Positions 52,831 to 60,798 of a stretch of 64,000 bases of DNA are shown here, piece by piece. Made by a program: the position numbers and the translations under genes. The stretch is from Halomonas dongshanensis (GTDB taxonomy: Bacteria; Pseudomonadota; Gammaproteobacteria; Pseudomonadales; Halomonadaceae): positions 372,001 through 436,000 of the forward strand of contig NZ_JAJISC010000002.1 of NCBI RefSeq assembly GCF_024790395.1, read 5' to 3'. Every line of letters starts with the position of its first letter. Positions within the stretch are counted from its first letter, which is position 1. The notes under the pieces are model-generated. The model was not told the origin of the DNA. It ran no database searches and worked only from the letters and a program-made list of their open reading frames with translations.

Positions 52831-54987
52831 ATGACCGAGAGCACCGGCGTGCATTTCACCTTGACCCTGCCCGGCGCCGAGGAGACCGCCGTGGTGCGCT
52901 TTACCCACCGCGAAGCGCTCTCGACGCCGTTCGAGCTGAACGTCGAGTTTGCCAGCCGCGCCCACGATCTTTCCCCTGCCGACTGCCTGGATCGCAACGC
53001 CACCCTGACCATCTGGGAGGACGGCACGCCGCTGCGCCGAGTGCATGGCATCGTCAGTGAGTTTGCCCAGGGCGACCGGGGGCATCGCCGCTCCTTTTAC
53101 CACGTGGTCATTCGCCCGGCGCTGTGGCGCCTGTCGCTGCGCCACAACGCGCGTATCTTTCAGGGCATCACGCCGTTTGACGCCATCACCACGCTGGCCG
53201 ACGAACGCGGTATTACCGACCTCGCCTTTGCCACCACCCGCACCCCGCCCGAGCGCGAGTTTCTGGTCCAGTACCGCGAGAGCGATCTCGACTTCCTTCA
53301 TCGTCTCGCCGCCGAAGAGGGCTGCTTCTACTTCCACGAGTTCGATAACGCCGACGACGGCGCCCACCGGCTGGTATGGGCCGATAGCGCGCGCGTGCTC
53401 CCGGTACTGGGCGAACGAACCTACCACGGCCGTGCCGGCGGTACGCCCCCAAAACGCCATGTGCGCGCCTTGCGCCTGGTCAGTCGCGTGCGCCCCGCCT
53501 CGGCGATGCTCAAAGACTACAGCTTCAAACACCCGGCCTACGCCCAGCGCCACGAACACACCGCCCCGGACCTCGACGAGCACGCCCAGCGCGACGACTA
53601 CGAGCACTTCGACTACCCCGGCCGCTATAAACAAGACGCTTCGGGTAAGCCCTTTACCCGCCACCGCCTAGAAGCACTGCGTGCCGATGCCCGCCTCGCC
53701 GAGGCCGAGAGCGATCTCCCCGAGCTTGCCCCCGGCGTCTGTTTCACCTTGACCGACCACGATAACGACGCCCTCAACTGCGATTGGCAGGTCATCGGCG
53801 TCGAGCACGTGGGCGAGCAGCCCCAAGCGCTGGAAGAGGATGGCATCGCGCGGGGAAGCGCCACTGGCGACGCCGCTAGCGAACTCATGACGCGCTACCA
53901 CAACCGCGTCACCCTCATGCCGCGCGAGCAGACCTGGCGGCCCACGCCTAACCCCAAACCTCGCGTCGACGGCCCCCAGGTTGCGTTCGTGGTAGGCCCC
54001 GACGGCGAAGAGATCTACTGTGACGAGCATGGCCGGGTAAAGGTGCAGTTCCCCTGGGATCGCTACGCCGAGCCCAATGAGACCGCCAGTTGCTGGATCC
54101 GTGTGGCCCAAGACTGGGCCGGGGGCGGCTATGGCAGCGTGGCGATTCCCCGCATTGGCTACGAAGTCATCGTCTCGTTTCTCGAAGGCGACCCGGACCA
54201 ACCGCTGATCACCGGGCGCACGTTTCATGCCGTCAACACCCCGCCCTACGCGCTGCCCGAGCACAAGACCCGCACGGTGCTGCGCACCCAGAGCCACAAG
54301 GCCGAGGGCTTCAACGAGCTGCGCTTCGAAGACGAAGCCGGCGAAGAGCAGATCTGGCTGCACGCCCAAAAAGACCTGGCGCTACTGACCCTCAACGACC
54401 GCACTGAAGAGATCCGCCACGACAGCCACTTAACAATACACCACGACCGCATCAGCGAAATCGACAGCGACGACCACCTCACCGTCCACGGCAACCGCTT
54501 CACCCACGTCCACGGCGACGACCACCTGCAGGTCGACCAGACGCACCACGCACGCTACGGCGATGCGCAGCTCACCGAGGCCGGGCAAGAGATCCACCAC
54601 AAGGCGGGCAGCCAAGTCATCCTCGACGCAGGGGCCGAAATCACCCTCAAGGCCGGCGGCAGCTTCGTCAAACTCGACCCCAGTGGTGTGACCATTATGG
54701 GGGCGCAGGTGCGTATTAACTCAGGGGGAAGTCCGGGTAGGGGGACGGGGCAGGCGGCGCTGAATCCTTTGCGCCCTCGTGGCAGTGAAAGCGGCATAGG
54801 CAGCTATGATCAGTCGTTCATTGCCACGTGGAGCGGTACCGATATACCCGCTGCCCATATGCGTTATCGCATTACCGATGCCCAAGGTAATGTCATAAAG
54901 GAGGGGCGCACGAACGAGTTAGGTGAAACCGGGCTTACTGAAAGCGACGCGCCAGGCCGCTTGCACATCGATATTCTAGGAGACTAA
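52831..54987 (+). CDS. vgrG: Type VI secretion spike protein VgrG
   Basis: This 718-residue VgrG has the gp27-like N-terminal domain with FLVQYRESDLDFLHRLAAEE, then the gp5-like OB segment (GRVKVQFPWDRY) and IPRIGYEVIVSFLEGDPDQP. A repetitive beta-helix of HL/H-rich repeats spans about residues 520-600. The last about 80 residues, HMRYRITDAQGNVIKEGRT onward, form a transthyretin-like extension that may hold the cargo. It trimerises at the tip of the Hcp tube. No tss genes are here, so the core T6SS must be elsewhere. AGGGAG precedes the ATG. Confidence 0.93.
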   Translation: MTESTGVHFTLTLPGAEETAVVRFTHREALSTPFELNVEFASRAHDLSPADCLDRNATLTIWEDGTPLRRVHGIVSEFAQGDRGHRRSFYHVVIRPALWRLSLRHNARIFQGITPFDAITTLADERGITDLAFATTRTPPEREFLVQYRESDLDFLHRLAAEEGCFYFHEFDNADDGAHRLVWADSARVLPVLGERTYHGRAGGTPPKRHVRALRLVSRVRPASAMLKDYSFKHPAYAQRHEHTAPDLDEHAQRDDYEHFDYPGRYKQDASGKPFTRHRLEALRADARLAEAESDLPELAPGVCFTLTDHDNDALNCDWQVIGVEHVGEQPQALEEDGIARGSATGDAASELMTRYHNRVTLMPREQTWRPTPNPKPRVDGPQVAFVVGPDGEEIYCDEHGRVKVQFPWDRYAEPNETASCWIRVAQDWAGGGYGSVAIPRIGYEVIVSFLEGDPDQPLITGRTFHAVNTPPYALPEHKTRTVLRTQSHKAEGFNELRFEDEAGEEQIWLHAQKDLALLTLNDRTEEIRHDSHLTIHHDRISEIDSDDHLTVHGNRFTHVHGDDHLQVDQTHHARYGDAQLTEAGQEIHHKAGSQVILDAGAEITLKAGGSFVKLDPSGVTIMGAQVRINSGGSPGRGTGQAALNPLRPRGSESGIGSYDQSFIATWSGTDIPAAHMRYRITDAQGNVIKEGRTNELGETGLTESDAPGRLHIDILGD

Positions 54988-54989
54988 GC

Positions 54990-55889
54990 GTGTCTACGAA
55001 TGACGTTTTAGGTGCTACTGACGCGGCCTACACACCCACCGACGACACACAACCTGTCGTAGTGAGCCTACATGTGTGTAACAAGCAGGTGCCACCTGCC
55101 AACGAGAGCTTTTTAGGCAACTGCGAATGGTACTATCGCCCCCTGCACGATGAGTTCATCGAGAAAAGCGGTGTTGCAAGCTGGGAAGCCTTGAAAGCCT
55201 GGGCCACGTGGTGGAATCCCTTTAGTGATTCTGATGTGGTTCGACGCCTCTTGGCCAACCGCGATGAATTGATTGCGCCGGAAAGCACCCATGCCCACTG
55301 GTCGCGGCACGCCAATTTCATGATGCGCCATATCGGCTGTGGGCATCTGCCGCCTGACTATTACATCAGCTACGGTTATTACTACTGCTACACCTACGGT
55401 GAGCGGCTATATCCTCGTTTAAGCGATGCTGGAAAAGAGTGGTTAGCAGAAGCGCGATATTTGTTACAAGCAAATATCGAAATTGGTCTTAAAGATAATA
55501 TGGACGGCGATGAAATCATGGTGGTATGCCGCCGCTATCCCAATCGGACTGTGCAGATGCAAGTTCCCCAATATGAGTTGGAAATTGATCCCACCACTTT
55601 TAAAACCTTTGCTTTCAATACCCATGTGCCTGCTTATCTAGATGCGGGGCTTGCGGACTTACCGATTACCGACTTGATGCGAATCGGCACCCAACCTAAT
55701 GTCGAAGAGTGGCTGGATGGCGAAACATGGAAGCAAGCCACCGACAGCGCTGTCGAGGTAGGTAAGGATAAACTCAAGGGGGCGGGAGCTGCTATCTCAA
55801 GCGGGGCACAGGCAGCGGCCGAGGCCGTGGGTGAAGGTATCAGTGCTGTGGAACAAGCCCTATCACGGTTAACGCAGCACAGGCGTTAG
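54990..55889 (+). CDS. Candidate VgrG cargo effector, 299 residues
   Basis: The gene follows vgrG with a GTG start after AGGAG, and a membrane-anchored immunity candidate follows it, so I infer a T6SS effector. There is no signal peptide. The central part (residues about 105-190) is rich in His, Tyr and Cys and includes HWSRHANFMMRHIGCGHLP and YGYYYCYTYGERLYPRLS. FKTFAFNTHVPAYLDAGLAD comes near 210. The last 50 residues are an Ala/Gly-rich amphipathic tail. I do not recognise a catalytic domain. The target is probably periplasmic, judging from the immunity candidate. Confidence 0.7.
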   Translation: MSTNDVLGATDAAYTPTDDTQPVVVSLHVCNKQVPPANESFLGNCEWYYRPLHDEFIEKSGVASWEALKAWATWWNPFSDSDVVRRLLANRDELIAPESTHAHWSRHANFMMRHIGCGHLPPDYYISYGYYYCYTYGERLYPRLSDAGKEWLAEARYLLQANIEIGLKDNMDGDEIMVVCRRYPNRTVQMQVPQYELEIDPTTFKTFAFNTHVPAYLDAGLADLPITDLMRIGTQPNVEEWLDGETWKQATDSAVEVGKDKLKGAGAAISSGAQAAAEAVGEGISAVEQALSRLTQHRR

Positions 55890-55897
55890 GAGTCACT

Positions 55898-57094
55898 ATG
55901 CGTCGAGTTCGATGGACAATCGCCATACTGGTCATTGCAATAGCCGGATATGTCATAGGGAGTGGAGGTATGTGGGAGCGCATCAGCAACGATTTTACGA
56001 AGGAAGATACTCCTTATGGGCCTGGAGATTTTCGAATTCGTAACGAACAAATTCTATCAATGAAATTGACCAACCCAGAGATAACATTCAAGCCACGCGA
56101 AGAGCGCAGTGATCCCAACAGAGCAGAACCTACGGAAGCGTGGATGGGGGACGTTGGTGAGTTGGTTAACCGTCGCACCGTACGCATTCTGGCAGGAAAT
56201 ATCGAAGATGGGATCGAGCGACGCTTTGATGAGCGGGCCCAGCAGGCAGATTGGTGGCTTTCTCCCGACTGGAATACGCTTTATCTTGCGACAGGCTGGG
56301 CGGATCGTTCTATTAACAAGCCCCCAGGACAGCGCTATCACCCTCAGCTCACTCAGCTATTTAAATCCACTGACCAGGGCGAATCCTGGGAAAAAATGCG
56401 CTGGCCCGAAGATCAAAATATTACGGCCCTGCGATTTATCGATCCCCAGCGCGGTTACCTGATCGGCTGGGGCCCCCATATTTGGCGTACCGAAGATGGC
56501 GGTGAGTATTGGGAGGAAATTCCTGTGCCAACAGGGGCACGCAATCCTGAAAACGAACGCCAGCGTTTCGATCTGGTTGCACTGGGCCAGGATGATGTCT
56601 TGCGCATGGCGTTCTTTGATGAGGCCCGTGGCGAAAGCGTCATTTACTCTCTCCCTTGGGGCGAAGACGAACCGGTCTTCGAAGTGGCCATAGGTGATTA
56701 CGGGGTGAACGACATCGCCGCTAATGAGCAGGGCGAGGTCTATATTCTGGCCCGCAAGGGGCGCCCCATGTCCTTGATGCCCAGGGAACAACTGGTCCAC
56801 CACCCCAGCTCTGTTTGGCATTGGAATGGCGATCAGCTAGCCGAGCTGCATGAGTTCGATAGCGATATTGTGGGCTATGCCCTATATATCACGCCGGAAG
56901 AAGGGCTGTTGTTCGATGGAGTTAACGAAGGCAGCCTGTTGGGCCAAGATGTCACCGCCGTTAGCTACGACGGCGGCGCCGATTGGATGATAGAAAACGA
57001 AGGGCGAAGTGCCGAGGGTGGCTATTACGATACCCGCACAGGCGAGCGGTGGCGTGTTTCTGGTTATTCGCTTTATCGGCGGGAGATTCCCTGA
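55898..57094 (+). CDS. Tli3-like T6SS immunity protein candidate, membrane-anchored
   Basis: This 398-residue protein has a single N-terminal membrane anchor (residues about 6-24) followed by a beta-rich domain with sialidase/BNR-like repeats (STDQGESWEKM, RTEDGGEYWEEI, SYDGGADWM). This resembles Tli3-type immunity proteins. The domain would face the periplasm. It starts 8 bases after the effector gene with AGGAG before the ATG. Immunity to the preceding gene's product is inferred from position and topology. Confidence 0.7.
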   Translation: MRRVRWTIAILVIAIAGYVIGSGGMWERISNDFTKEDTPYGPGDFRIRNEQILSMKLTNPEITFKPREERSDPNRAEPTEAWMGDVGELVNRRTVRILAGNIEDGIERRFDERAQQADWWLSPDWNTLYLATGWADRSINKPPGQRYHPQLTQLFKSTDQGESWEKMRWPEDQNITALRFIDPQRGYLIGWGPHIWRTEDGGEYWEEIPVPTGARNPENERQRFDLVALGQDDVLRMAFFDEARGESVIYSLPWGEDEPVFEVAIGDYGVNDIAANEQGEVYILARKGRPMSLMPREQLVHHPSSVWHWNGDQLAELHEFDSDIVGYALYITPEEGLLFDGVNEGSLLGQDVTAVSYDGGADWMIENEGRSAEGGYYDTRTGERWRVSGYSLYRREIP

Positions 57095-57181
57095 ATAATG
57101 TGGCTACCCTTACGGCCTGAGCGTCCCGGCACTGAAATTGCAATGGGCCTGACGTCGGATGCCCTGCACAGGGAAGCGTAG

Positions 57182-57374
57182 CGCCACTTGGACCTGAATA
57201 GCATCGGACAGAGGCAGTCGCTGAACTTGGAACACGGCTATACCGAACGTGACTAGTTGGAATCGCCTCATCGTGCGCGGCGCGCAATCAGGGTACCAGT
57301 ACGACGCCCTGGGCCGCATGAGCTTCCGCGCCCTGCAAGGCGAGCACTACCAGGTATTTCTTGCAGCTCCCTAA
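57182..57374 (+). pseudogene. Rhs/YD-repeat remnant
   Basis: Frames read RHLDLNSIGQRQSLNLEHGY and TERD, then, after a frame change, TSWNRLIVRGAQSGYQYDAL, GRMSFRALQGEHYQVF and a stop. YQYDALGRMSFRAL is the YD-repeat signature of Rhs proteins. Stops and shifts interrupt it, and the rest of the Rhs core is missing. It lies inside the vgrG island and shows that a larger Rhs-type effector once stood there. Confidence 0.65.
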
Positions 57375-57772
57375 TGGCGGGCTTGGTGATGATACCTGGT
57401 TGGGGCTGGGCTCTGCTGGGGCTAGGACTGGCCATCGGTGGATCAAGCTATGCTGCTATGAATCAGGACACCCCCTTCGAGCAGTTACTAAAGCGAGGGC
57501 CTTTGGGCACGCATTCCGATAGCGCCACGGTATCCGCTAACGATACCATTTACTATCCTCAGCTTTTGACACAGCTCAGCCCCATTAATATCGATGTAGT
57601 CCTCTATGGCAGCCTAAATCGCTCAGAACAGCTATCCTTGCTTGACAGTGTATGGGAATCGACTGCGAACAATCCCAGTAACCGTGATTATGTCGTGACC
57701 ATTAGCACACCGCTCATTAGCCGTTATAAAATCGGTGAGACATTGAATCTAGGGGTTCAGGAGCTAGAGTAG
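57374..57772 (+). CDS. Truncated membrane-effector fragment (VasX/BTH_I2691-like C-terminal piece?)
   Basis: This 132-residue ORF starts (TAATG overlap with the Rhs remnant) with a Gly/Leu-rich helix, MAGLVMIPGWGWALLGLGLA. TPFEQLLKRGPLGTHSDS follows, a pattern I associate with the C-terminal part of large membrane-active T6SS effectors. There is no N-terminal domain, so it is probably the rest of a bigger gene. The next ORF follows in the same frame after a single TAG. The effector-family link is weak inference. Confidence 0.5.
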   Translation: MAGLVMIPGWGWALLGLGLAIGGSSYAAMNQDTPFEQLLKRGPLGTHSDSATVSANDTIYYPQLLTQLSPINIDVVLYGSLNRSEQLSLLDSVWESTANNPSNRDYVVTISTPLISRYKIGETLNLGVQELE

Positions 57773-58186
57773 ATGGATACTGGTACCATCACCCCACTTG
57801 GCACCTACGAACAACTCTCGTATATCACGGGGGCGCCAGAACCCTTTGAAATTGGAAAGTGTCAGCTACTACCACAGCAAAGCGCCGTACGCTTTCTAGT
57901 TAAGCGCAAAGTTGCCGAGGAAAGCTATGATATGGGGGCGACCTCTTTAACCTCTACGTCACGACTTCGCATCGCCCTACAAGCCCGAGTCGAGTGGGAA
58001 TTGGGAGAGATGGTGCTGCCCACCCCAATGTTGAAAGAGTACGAGCCCTACGCAGAAGGTCAACATGATGCGCTACCAGCGCGGTCATACCGCACGGTAA
58101 ATAATCCGGTCGCTAATTTTATCAACTCCTTGATAGGGCGAAACCAAGATCCACGCTATTGGTACATCGAGGAGTTTCAGGTATGA
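57773..58186 (+). CDS. Fragment or coupled ORF, 137 residues, T6SS island
   Basis: This ORF starts right after the TAG of the preceding one, in the same frame, so the two may be one gene split by a nonsense codon. Alternatively AGGAG 9 bases upstream makes coupled translation possible. The protein is soluble, with beta-rich character (FLVKRKVAEESYDMGA, RIALQARVEWELGEMVLP). I do not recognise it. Its stop overlaps the next ATG by 4 bases. Confidence 0.5.
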   Translation: MDTGTITPLGTYEQLSYITGAPEPFEIGKCQLLPQQSAVRFLVKRKVAEESYDMGATSLTSTSRLRIALQARVEWELGEMVLPTPMLKEYEPYAEGQHDALPARSYRTVNNPVANFINSLIGRNQDPRYWYIEEFQV

Positions 58187-58602
58187 GTGAGAATGCCTCC
58201 AAATCTTACAGCTCTACTGTTTACCGTGCTGATAAAATTCCAAAAATACCTGCGCCCACTAAAAAACGCGAGCGGATTGGAGAAGAATTGCTGCCTTATG
58301 GCAACTATGCAAAAATAAATCCTCATAATAAAATATGCGAAGATGCAGAGTTTGTTCAGAAGCGGGGTGTAGAGGATAGTAGTTTATACGAAATAGATGA
58401 TTCCTGGAATCATCAAAAAATTCAGTTTCTTAGTAATAGCTCGATAGCTTTAATGAGTTTTTCGATAATTCCATATTTGGTGGTTTTGGTTTTAGGAGGG
58501 ATTTGGCTCTTTTTTATCATAGAGATTTCCAGATTCGAAGGTGCGTTAAGTGTTTTTTATACTCTTTTTTTTCTATTTTCGGTTATATTGGGATTTTTGT
58601 AA
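58183..58602 (+). CDS. N-terminal half of a frameshifted membrane protein (DUF6708-like)
   Basis: This 139-residue ORF starts MSENASKSYSSTVYRADK, has a polar lysine-rich region, and then two hydrophobic helices, ending at 58602. The matching continuation lies in another frame from about 58570 on. A run of eight T at 58565-58572 lies where the two frames must join. The frame would need a -1 shift. It is AT-rich compared with its neighbours, suggesting recent arrival. Confidence 0.6.
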   Translation: MSENASKSYSSTVYRADKIPKIPAPTKKRERIGEELLPYGNYAKINPHNKICEDAEFVQKRGVEDSSLYEIDDSWNHQKIQFLSNSSIALMSFSIIPYLVVLVLGGIWLFFIIEISRFEGALSVFYTLFFLFSVILGFL

Positions 58603-59225
58603 TCGGCCCTTTTTTGACAAGAGCAATAATGAGTGGCGTAGTTGTTTTTTTAACTCCTTTTAATTTCTTTTTTAAAGGTAAAGAAGACGCTTACTTAAAA
58701 AGTCGACAAAGTGAGCTCAACCGCCAAACCGGCATGGCGAGCTTCTCCCAAGGTAAAAAAAAGCAGCCACTCGTTGCACCCTTCATCGAATTTGATGGTT
58801 ACGTCGAGCGCGTGGTACAGCGGGGCGGTATCTTCTATCGGTTGATGTTCGTGCATCGCTATACCGGTAAGCAGTTCAGCCAGACTTCCCTTAGTACCAT
58901 CGTCGATCATAAGCACGAAGTGCATGCCCTCTGGGATATGCTACAGCGCTATATGGATGTAAGTCAGCCATTACCCGATGTGCCACGCCTGGAACCTTTC
59001 CGCCATCTCGACCCCACCACAGCCGAACACGACAGGCAAACTGGGCGCAACCCTCGATACTGGCGCGACCTCGATTTGGAAGTCTGGAAAGCAAACGAAG
59101 GGGCAAAAATGCGACAAGCGCAAATCGATTTTCCATGGGGCCGCCAGCGCTGTCAGCTCACCCCACAGCTCGGCAAAATCGATATGGCGGCTTATGAGGC
59201 TAAAAAAGCGGCTGCAGCGGCATAA
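58503..59225 (+). CDS. C-terminal half of the frameshifted membrane protein (DUF6708-like)
   Basis: This frame continues the protein begun at 58183. From about 58570 it has a membrane helix (IGIFVIGPFLTRAIMSGVVV) and then a soluble domain with APFIEFDGYVERVVQRGG and MFVHRYTGKQFSQTSL, which resembles DUF6708 proteins next to VgrG. An in-frame ATG at 58629 could start a shorter product. The first part of the ORF, before the T-run, is probably not translated. It may be an effector-associated or immunity-like membrane protein. Confidence 0.6.
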   Translation: MALFYHRDFQIRRCVKCFLYSFFSIFGYIGIFVIGPFLTRAIMSGVVVFLTPFNFFFKGKEDAYLKSRQSELNRQTGMASFSQGKKKQPLVAPFIEFDGYVERVVQRGGIFYRLMFVHRYTGKQFSQTSLSTIVDHKHEVHALWDMLQRYMDVSQPLPDVPRLEPFRHLDPTTAEHDRQTGRNPRYWRDLDLEVWKANEGAKMRQAQIDFPWGRQRCQLTPQLGKIDMAAYEAKKAAAAA

Positions 59226-59326
59226 AGTATTTAACTCTCGACCTGACATAAGTCGGTGAAGCCCCGCACTGTGCTGCGCTAGTAGCCCGAGCAGGGGGAA
59301 GGCGACGCAAGGTCCGCTGTTGCCAG

Positions 59327-59518
59327 GAGGGGCGCTATGCGTTGATAAAGTTGGCGCCGCTATCGGTTCAAACTCGAACGACCCTATTCAATGGGATAGT
59401 TGACGAGTGCCACTACTGGTCGCTCATCAAAGACGAACGTCAACCCCATTTACAGCGCGAAGGCCCTTGGTTGCTAAGCATTCCTCATGACCGGCTGGAT
59501 CAATTACACCAGGTTTGA
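59327..59518 (+). pseudogene. DUF4123-like (VgrG cargo adaptor) remnant
   Basis: One frame reads EGRYALIKLAPLSV, LFNGIVDECHYWSLIK and QREGPWLLSIP, then a stop. This fits the N-terminal part of DUF4123 adaptor proteins, which load effectors onto VgrG. The rest is absent. An intact homologue would normally follow vgrG directly. Confidence 0.5.
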
Positions 59519-59612
59519 CAGCTTTGATCGTTATATCGCTGGCGGCTCCTGGAACCTCCTGGGTGCCTTCAGTATAAGGCCTGGAGGTATCTACGAAACC
59601 CGACAGCTAAAG

Positions 59613-59632
59613 GCTTTGAGTGTGCGGTAGCG
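59613..59632 (+). repeat. Right copy of 20-bp direct repeat flanking the T6SS island
   Basis: This is identical to 52470-52489. It lies at the end of a decayed reading frame, and the FlaR-like kinase gene resumes chromosomal content 37 bases on. Confidence 0.7.
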
Positions 59633-59668
59633 ATATTGAGTTGTTAAACGAAGCTCCTTCGCCGTTTG

Positions 59669-60217
59669 CTAATGGTCTTGATACTGCACCAATGAGGCGA
59701 CTAACGCTTCGGTTTCTTTCGGATGAGTTAGGCGGACGATACGAAGGTGGCGATAGCGTGCATCGAGCATGCTAGCGACATAACGTTGGCGGTTCGAGCG
59801 CCAGTTCATCAGCATCCATACTAGAATAGAGTCCCGGCTCATAAACGTTTGGCGAAAGCTCTCGCGATTACCCGTGCCGGGCCAGAGCTCTTCCTGGCTG
59901 ATAATCCGTGAAATAGCCCGGTGAAGTGATTGGCGGAAGATGCGCCAAAAGCCGTAATCCAGCCAGACGATCATATCTGCCTCACGCCATTTTATTTCGC
60001 GGGTACGGTTGAAGTTGCCATCGAGTACCCAGCCTTCGGAATGGTCGGCCAGCGCAGCCTCGAGCTTTGGAAAAAACTCCTCATCCGGCGTGCCCTGCCA
60101 GTTGGCACGCCAAAATAGCTGATCGAGCTGTATATAAGTCACGCCCAATGCATCGGCGAGTGCTCTGGAAAGGGTACTCTTGCCGCTGCCGCTAGAACCC
60201 ACAACGTTGATTTTCAT
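59669..60217 (-). CDS. P-loop kinase, adenylate kinase/FlaR-like
   Basis: This 182-residue protein starts MKINVVGSSGSGKSTLSRAL, the P-loop of adenylate kinase-like NTPases often annotated as DNA topology modulation (FlaR) proteins. DGNFNRTR and WREADMIVWLDY follow, as in that family. The phosphate acceptor is unknown. I start at ATG 60217, 8 bases after AAGG, not the TTG at 60232. Confidence 0.85.
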   Translation of the reverse strand: MKINVVGSSGSGKSTLSRALADALGVTYIQLDQLFWRANWQGTPDEEFFPKLEAALADHSEGWVLDGNFNRTREIKWREADMIVWLDYGFWRIFRQSLHRAISRIISQEELWPGTGNRESFRQTFMSRDSILVWMLMNWRSNRQRYVASMLDARYRHLRIVRLTHPKETEALVASLVQYQDH

Positions 60218-60595
60218 GATCGCGACCTTCAAAACGGCGCGCCATTTTACGTAGACATGGATTTGTAGGCAAGATACTCGCAGTTTCTTGGGAGCTGAGC
60301 TTGTCAGCCTCAGGGGTGTCCGAGTCGAATTTGGGACAGTTAGCTGCGCTGATAGCTCGCTCTTATAGCTTAGTTTTTCAATAATTTAAAGAATTTTAGG
60401 GCTATTCAGCTTGATGATAGGCATAAGTTGGGCTCGGTTATTGCGGCTACATTATGGTTTGAGAATCTACGACGTTATTTTAAGCGTTTAAACCGAGTTG
60501 CAAGACATCGTGGCCAGAAAAATTAACGTCTTCTTATCGGTCGCTTAAGCCTATTTATATGTCGAAGCCTCTATTTGGAAGAAAGCAAATATATA

Positions 60596-60611
60596 AAATG
60601 GTTGACCATTT
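60596..60611. promoter_or_regulatory. Upstream palindromic operator candidate
   Basis: AAATGGTTGACCATTT has inverted arms AAATGGT/ACCATTT. Its 10-base core TGGTTGACCA is the exact reverse complement of the core at 60773-60782. TGGT...ACCA spacing suits GntR/FadR-type or LacI-type regulators. Confidence 0.65.
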
Positions 60612-60769
60612 TTAGGTTAAAAATTGTTCATGAAAAAAGGACGGGCATAATTTTAAATATTTTATTAGTATATTTCTAATATTTAAATTTTTAAGTTTTT
60701 GAATTTTATTGATTTTTTTTGAATTATACTAAAGTATCCTATCCTAGGCGGAGGCGTTTCCTTATCTTC

Positions 60770-60785
60770 AATTGGTCAACCAATT
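60770..60785. promoter_or_regulatory. Downstream palindromic operator candidate overlapping the ribosome-binding region
   Basis: AATTGGTCAACCAATT has inverted arms AATTGGT/ACCAATT and ends directly against GGAGG (60786-60790), the ribosome-binding site of the transketolase gene. It is centred 174 bp from the upstream site. Binding at both could loop the promoter. Confidence 0.68.
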
Positions 60786-60798
60786 GGAGGTGACTTGA

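Larger units (their letters stand above)
59226..59668. other. Degenerate end of the T6SS island
   Basis: There is no intact gene in these 443 bases. They hold a DUF4123-like remnant (59327-59518). Another short frame (59517-59630) reads RYIAGGSWNLLGAFSIRPGG and ends ALSVR-stop within the right 20-bp repeat. Confidence 0.5.
60218..60798. promoter_or_regulatory. AT-rich leader of the transketolase/TRAP operon
   Basis: This 581-base region has no intact gene. A stop-terminated frame at about 60390-60536 reads IAATLWFENLRRYFKRLNRV near its end; it has no start codon and may be a gene relic or chance. Two matching palindromes lie at 60596 and 60770. A candidate -10 box TATACT lies at 60725-60730. 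Confidence 0.5.

Noticed and set aside
52816..54369. Minus-strand frames opposite vgrG
   Set aside because: They are shadows of the conserved VgrG coding sequence with Val/Gly/Arg-rich composition and no motifs.
57257..57373. N-terminal extension of the ORF ending at 57772
   Set aside because: The extension is Arg/Pro-rich and lies out of frame over the Rhs YD-repeat remnant; the ATG at 57374 is a better start.
60390..60536. Frame ending LRRYFKRLNRVARHRGQKN as a gene
   Set aside because: It has no start codon or ribosome-binding site, lies in AT-rich DNA and has no recognised family; at most a relic.
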